This document shows, one piece after another, positions 63,591 to 64,000 of a stretch of 64,000 bases of DNA; the first letter of the stretch is position 1, and every line of letters begins with the position of its first letter. The stretch spans positions 2,170,501 through 2,234,500 of the forward strand of contig NZ_CP040094.1 in assembly GCF_013343235.1 (NCBI RefSeq), given 5' to 3'. A program made the position numbers and the translations under genes. Below the pieces are notes generated by a model that saw nothing but the letters and a program-made list of their open reading frames with translations, searched no databases and was not told the DNA's origin. The DNA is from Nostoc sp. TCL240-02 (GTDB taxonomy: Bacteria; Cyanobacteriota; Cyanobacteriia; Cyanobacteriales; Nostocaceae).

Positions 63591-64000
63591 TTGAAAGCAC
63601 TTAATACTTTTGACACCGAACTACGGCGCAACCTGCTGATTTTATTTACAGCAGGTTTATTATTCTGGTCGAGTTTGTCTTCGCTCTTACCAACCTTACC
63701 GCTTTACATCAATGATGTGGGCGCAAGCAAGCAAGAAATTGGGATTGTGATGGGCAGTTTTGCCATTGGGTTATTGCTATCTCGCCCGACGCTGGGACGG
63801 TTAGCCGATGAACGTGGTCGAAAAATTGTCTTGTTAATTGGTACGATAGTAGCTGCGATCACACCCTTTGGTTACTTGGCAACCCAATTAATTGGGCTGC
63901 TGATCCTGGTACGAATTTTTCATGGTATTAGCGTTGCTGCTTTTACAACTGGCTACAGTGCCTTAATCGCAGATTTAGCTCCCGCAAAAACTCGTGGCGA
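63591..64000 (+). CDS. Major facilitator superfamily transporter, N-terminal part (cut by the window end)
   Basis: The frame begins with a TTG at 63591 (an in-frame TAA lies at 63576-63578, so the start is close to here) and stays open to the last base. It encodes 136 residues so far: a cytoplasmic start, a first helix (LLILFTAGLLFWSSLSSLLP), PTLPLYINDVGASKQEIG, the MFS loop 2-3 signature LGRLADERGRK, and further helices with RIFHGISVAAFTTGYSALIADLAP. It resembles drug/proton antiporters of the 12-helix type. The substrate is unknown. It is downstream of the GT2 gene but separated by repeats. Confidence 0.88.
   Translation, partial: MKALNTFDTELRRNLLILFTAGLLFWSSLSSLLPTLPLYINDVGASKQEIGIVMGSFAIGLLLSRPTLGRLADERGRKIVLLIGTIVAAITPFGYLATQLIGLLILVRIFHGISVAAFTTGYSALIADLAPAKTRG

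Overview
The window is chromosome-like DNA from a filamentous, heterocyst-type cyanobacterium (Nostoc/Anabaena group). I infer this from frequent HIP1 octamers (GCGATCGC), heptamer tandem repeats of the STRR type, two DUF4327-like proteins, a fused thioredoxin reductase-thioredoxin (NTRC), a HetZ-like regulator and a type IV pilin-like G/H protein. The species cannot be named from the sequence alone.

Layout. 0-23 kb is mostly housekeeping: cobalamin (cbiD), GMP synthesis (guaA), an orphan response regulator, a methyltransferase, a cation efflux protein, a GC-richer SDR, rbfA with its DUF751 neighbour, a Dam-type methylase facing a PD-(D/E)XK nuclease, a HetZ-related protein, a Sua5-like tRNA enzyme, larC, an aminotransferase, a solute-binding lipoprotein and a PP2C phosphatase/FHA-kinase pair that both carry zinc ribbons.

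24-48 kb is the most unusual part, a glycosylation island. A tightly overlapping run (24230-34431) encodes pseudaminic-acid-type synthesis (pseB, pseC, pseF, pseG, pseI), a hexapeptide acyltransferase where a GNAT PseH would be expected, three methyltransferases, a second DegT aminotransferase with a WbqC protein, and a PIG-L deacetylase. It is followed by a 2290-residue protein that joins a capsule-type GT-B domain, GT2-like segments, a GT4 domain, a duplicated unknown domain, TPRs and a SPINDLY/GT41 domain. Convergent to it lies a second TPR-GT41 protein, then a type IV pilin-like protein and two methyltransferases whose upstream regions are near-copies. My reading is a nonulosonic acid and protein/surface glycosylation system; the pilin is a candidate acceptor, by inference only.

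48-64 kb holds NTRC, a four-helix-bundle protein, a DppC-like permease, a ROK-family sugar kinase, a TIR-domain pair (the second gene broken by one in-frame TAG), a fragment-like protein related to cyanobacterial NTPase/TPR proteins, secreted or cell-wall proteins (a duplicated two-cysteine domain protein, GHL10 hydrolase, purple-acid-phosphatase-like enzyme, serine hydrolase, NlpC/P60 peptidase), a GT2 polyprenyl-type glycosyltransferase and the start of an MFS transporter that runs off the end. Intergenic DNA is rich in dispersed repeats, hairpins and STRR arrays. No tRNA, rRNA, CRISPR array or complete insertion sequence was seen.
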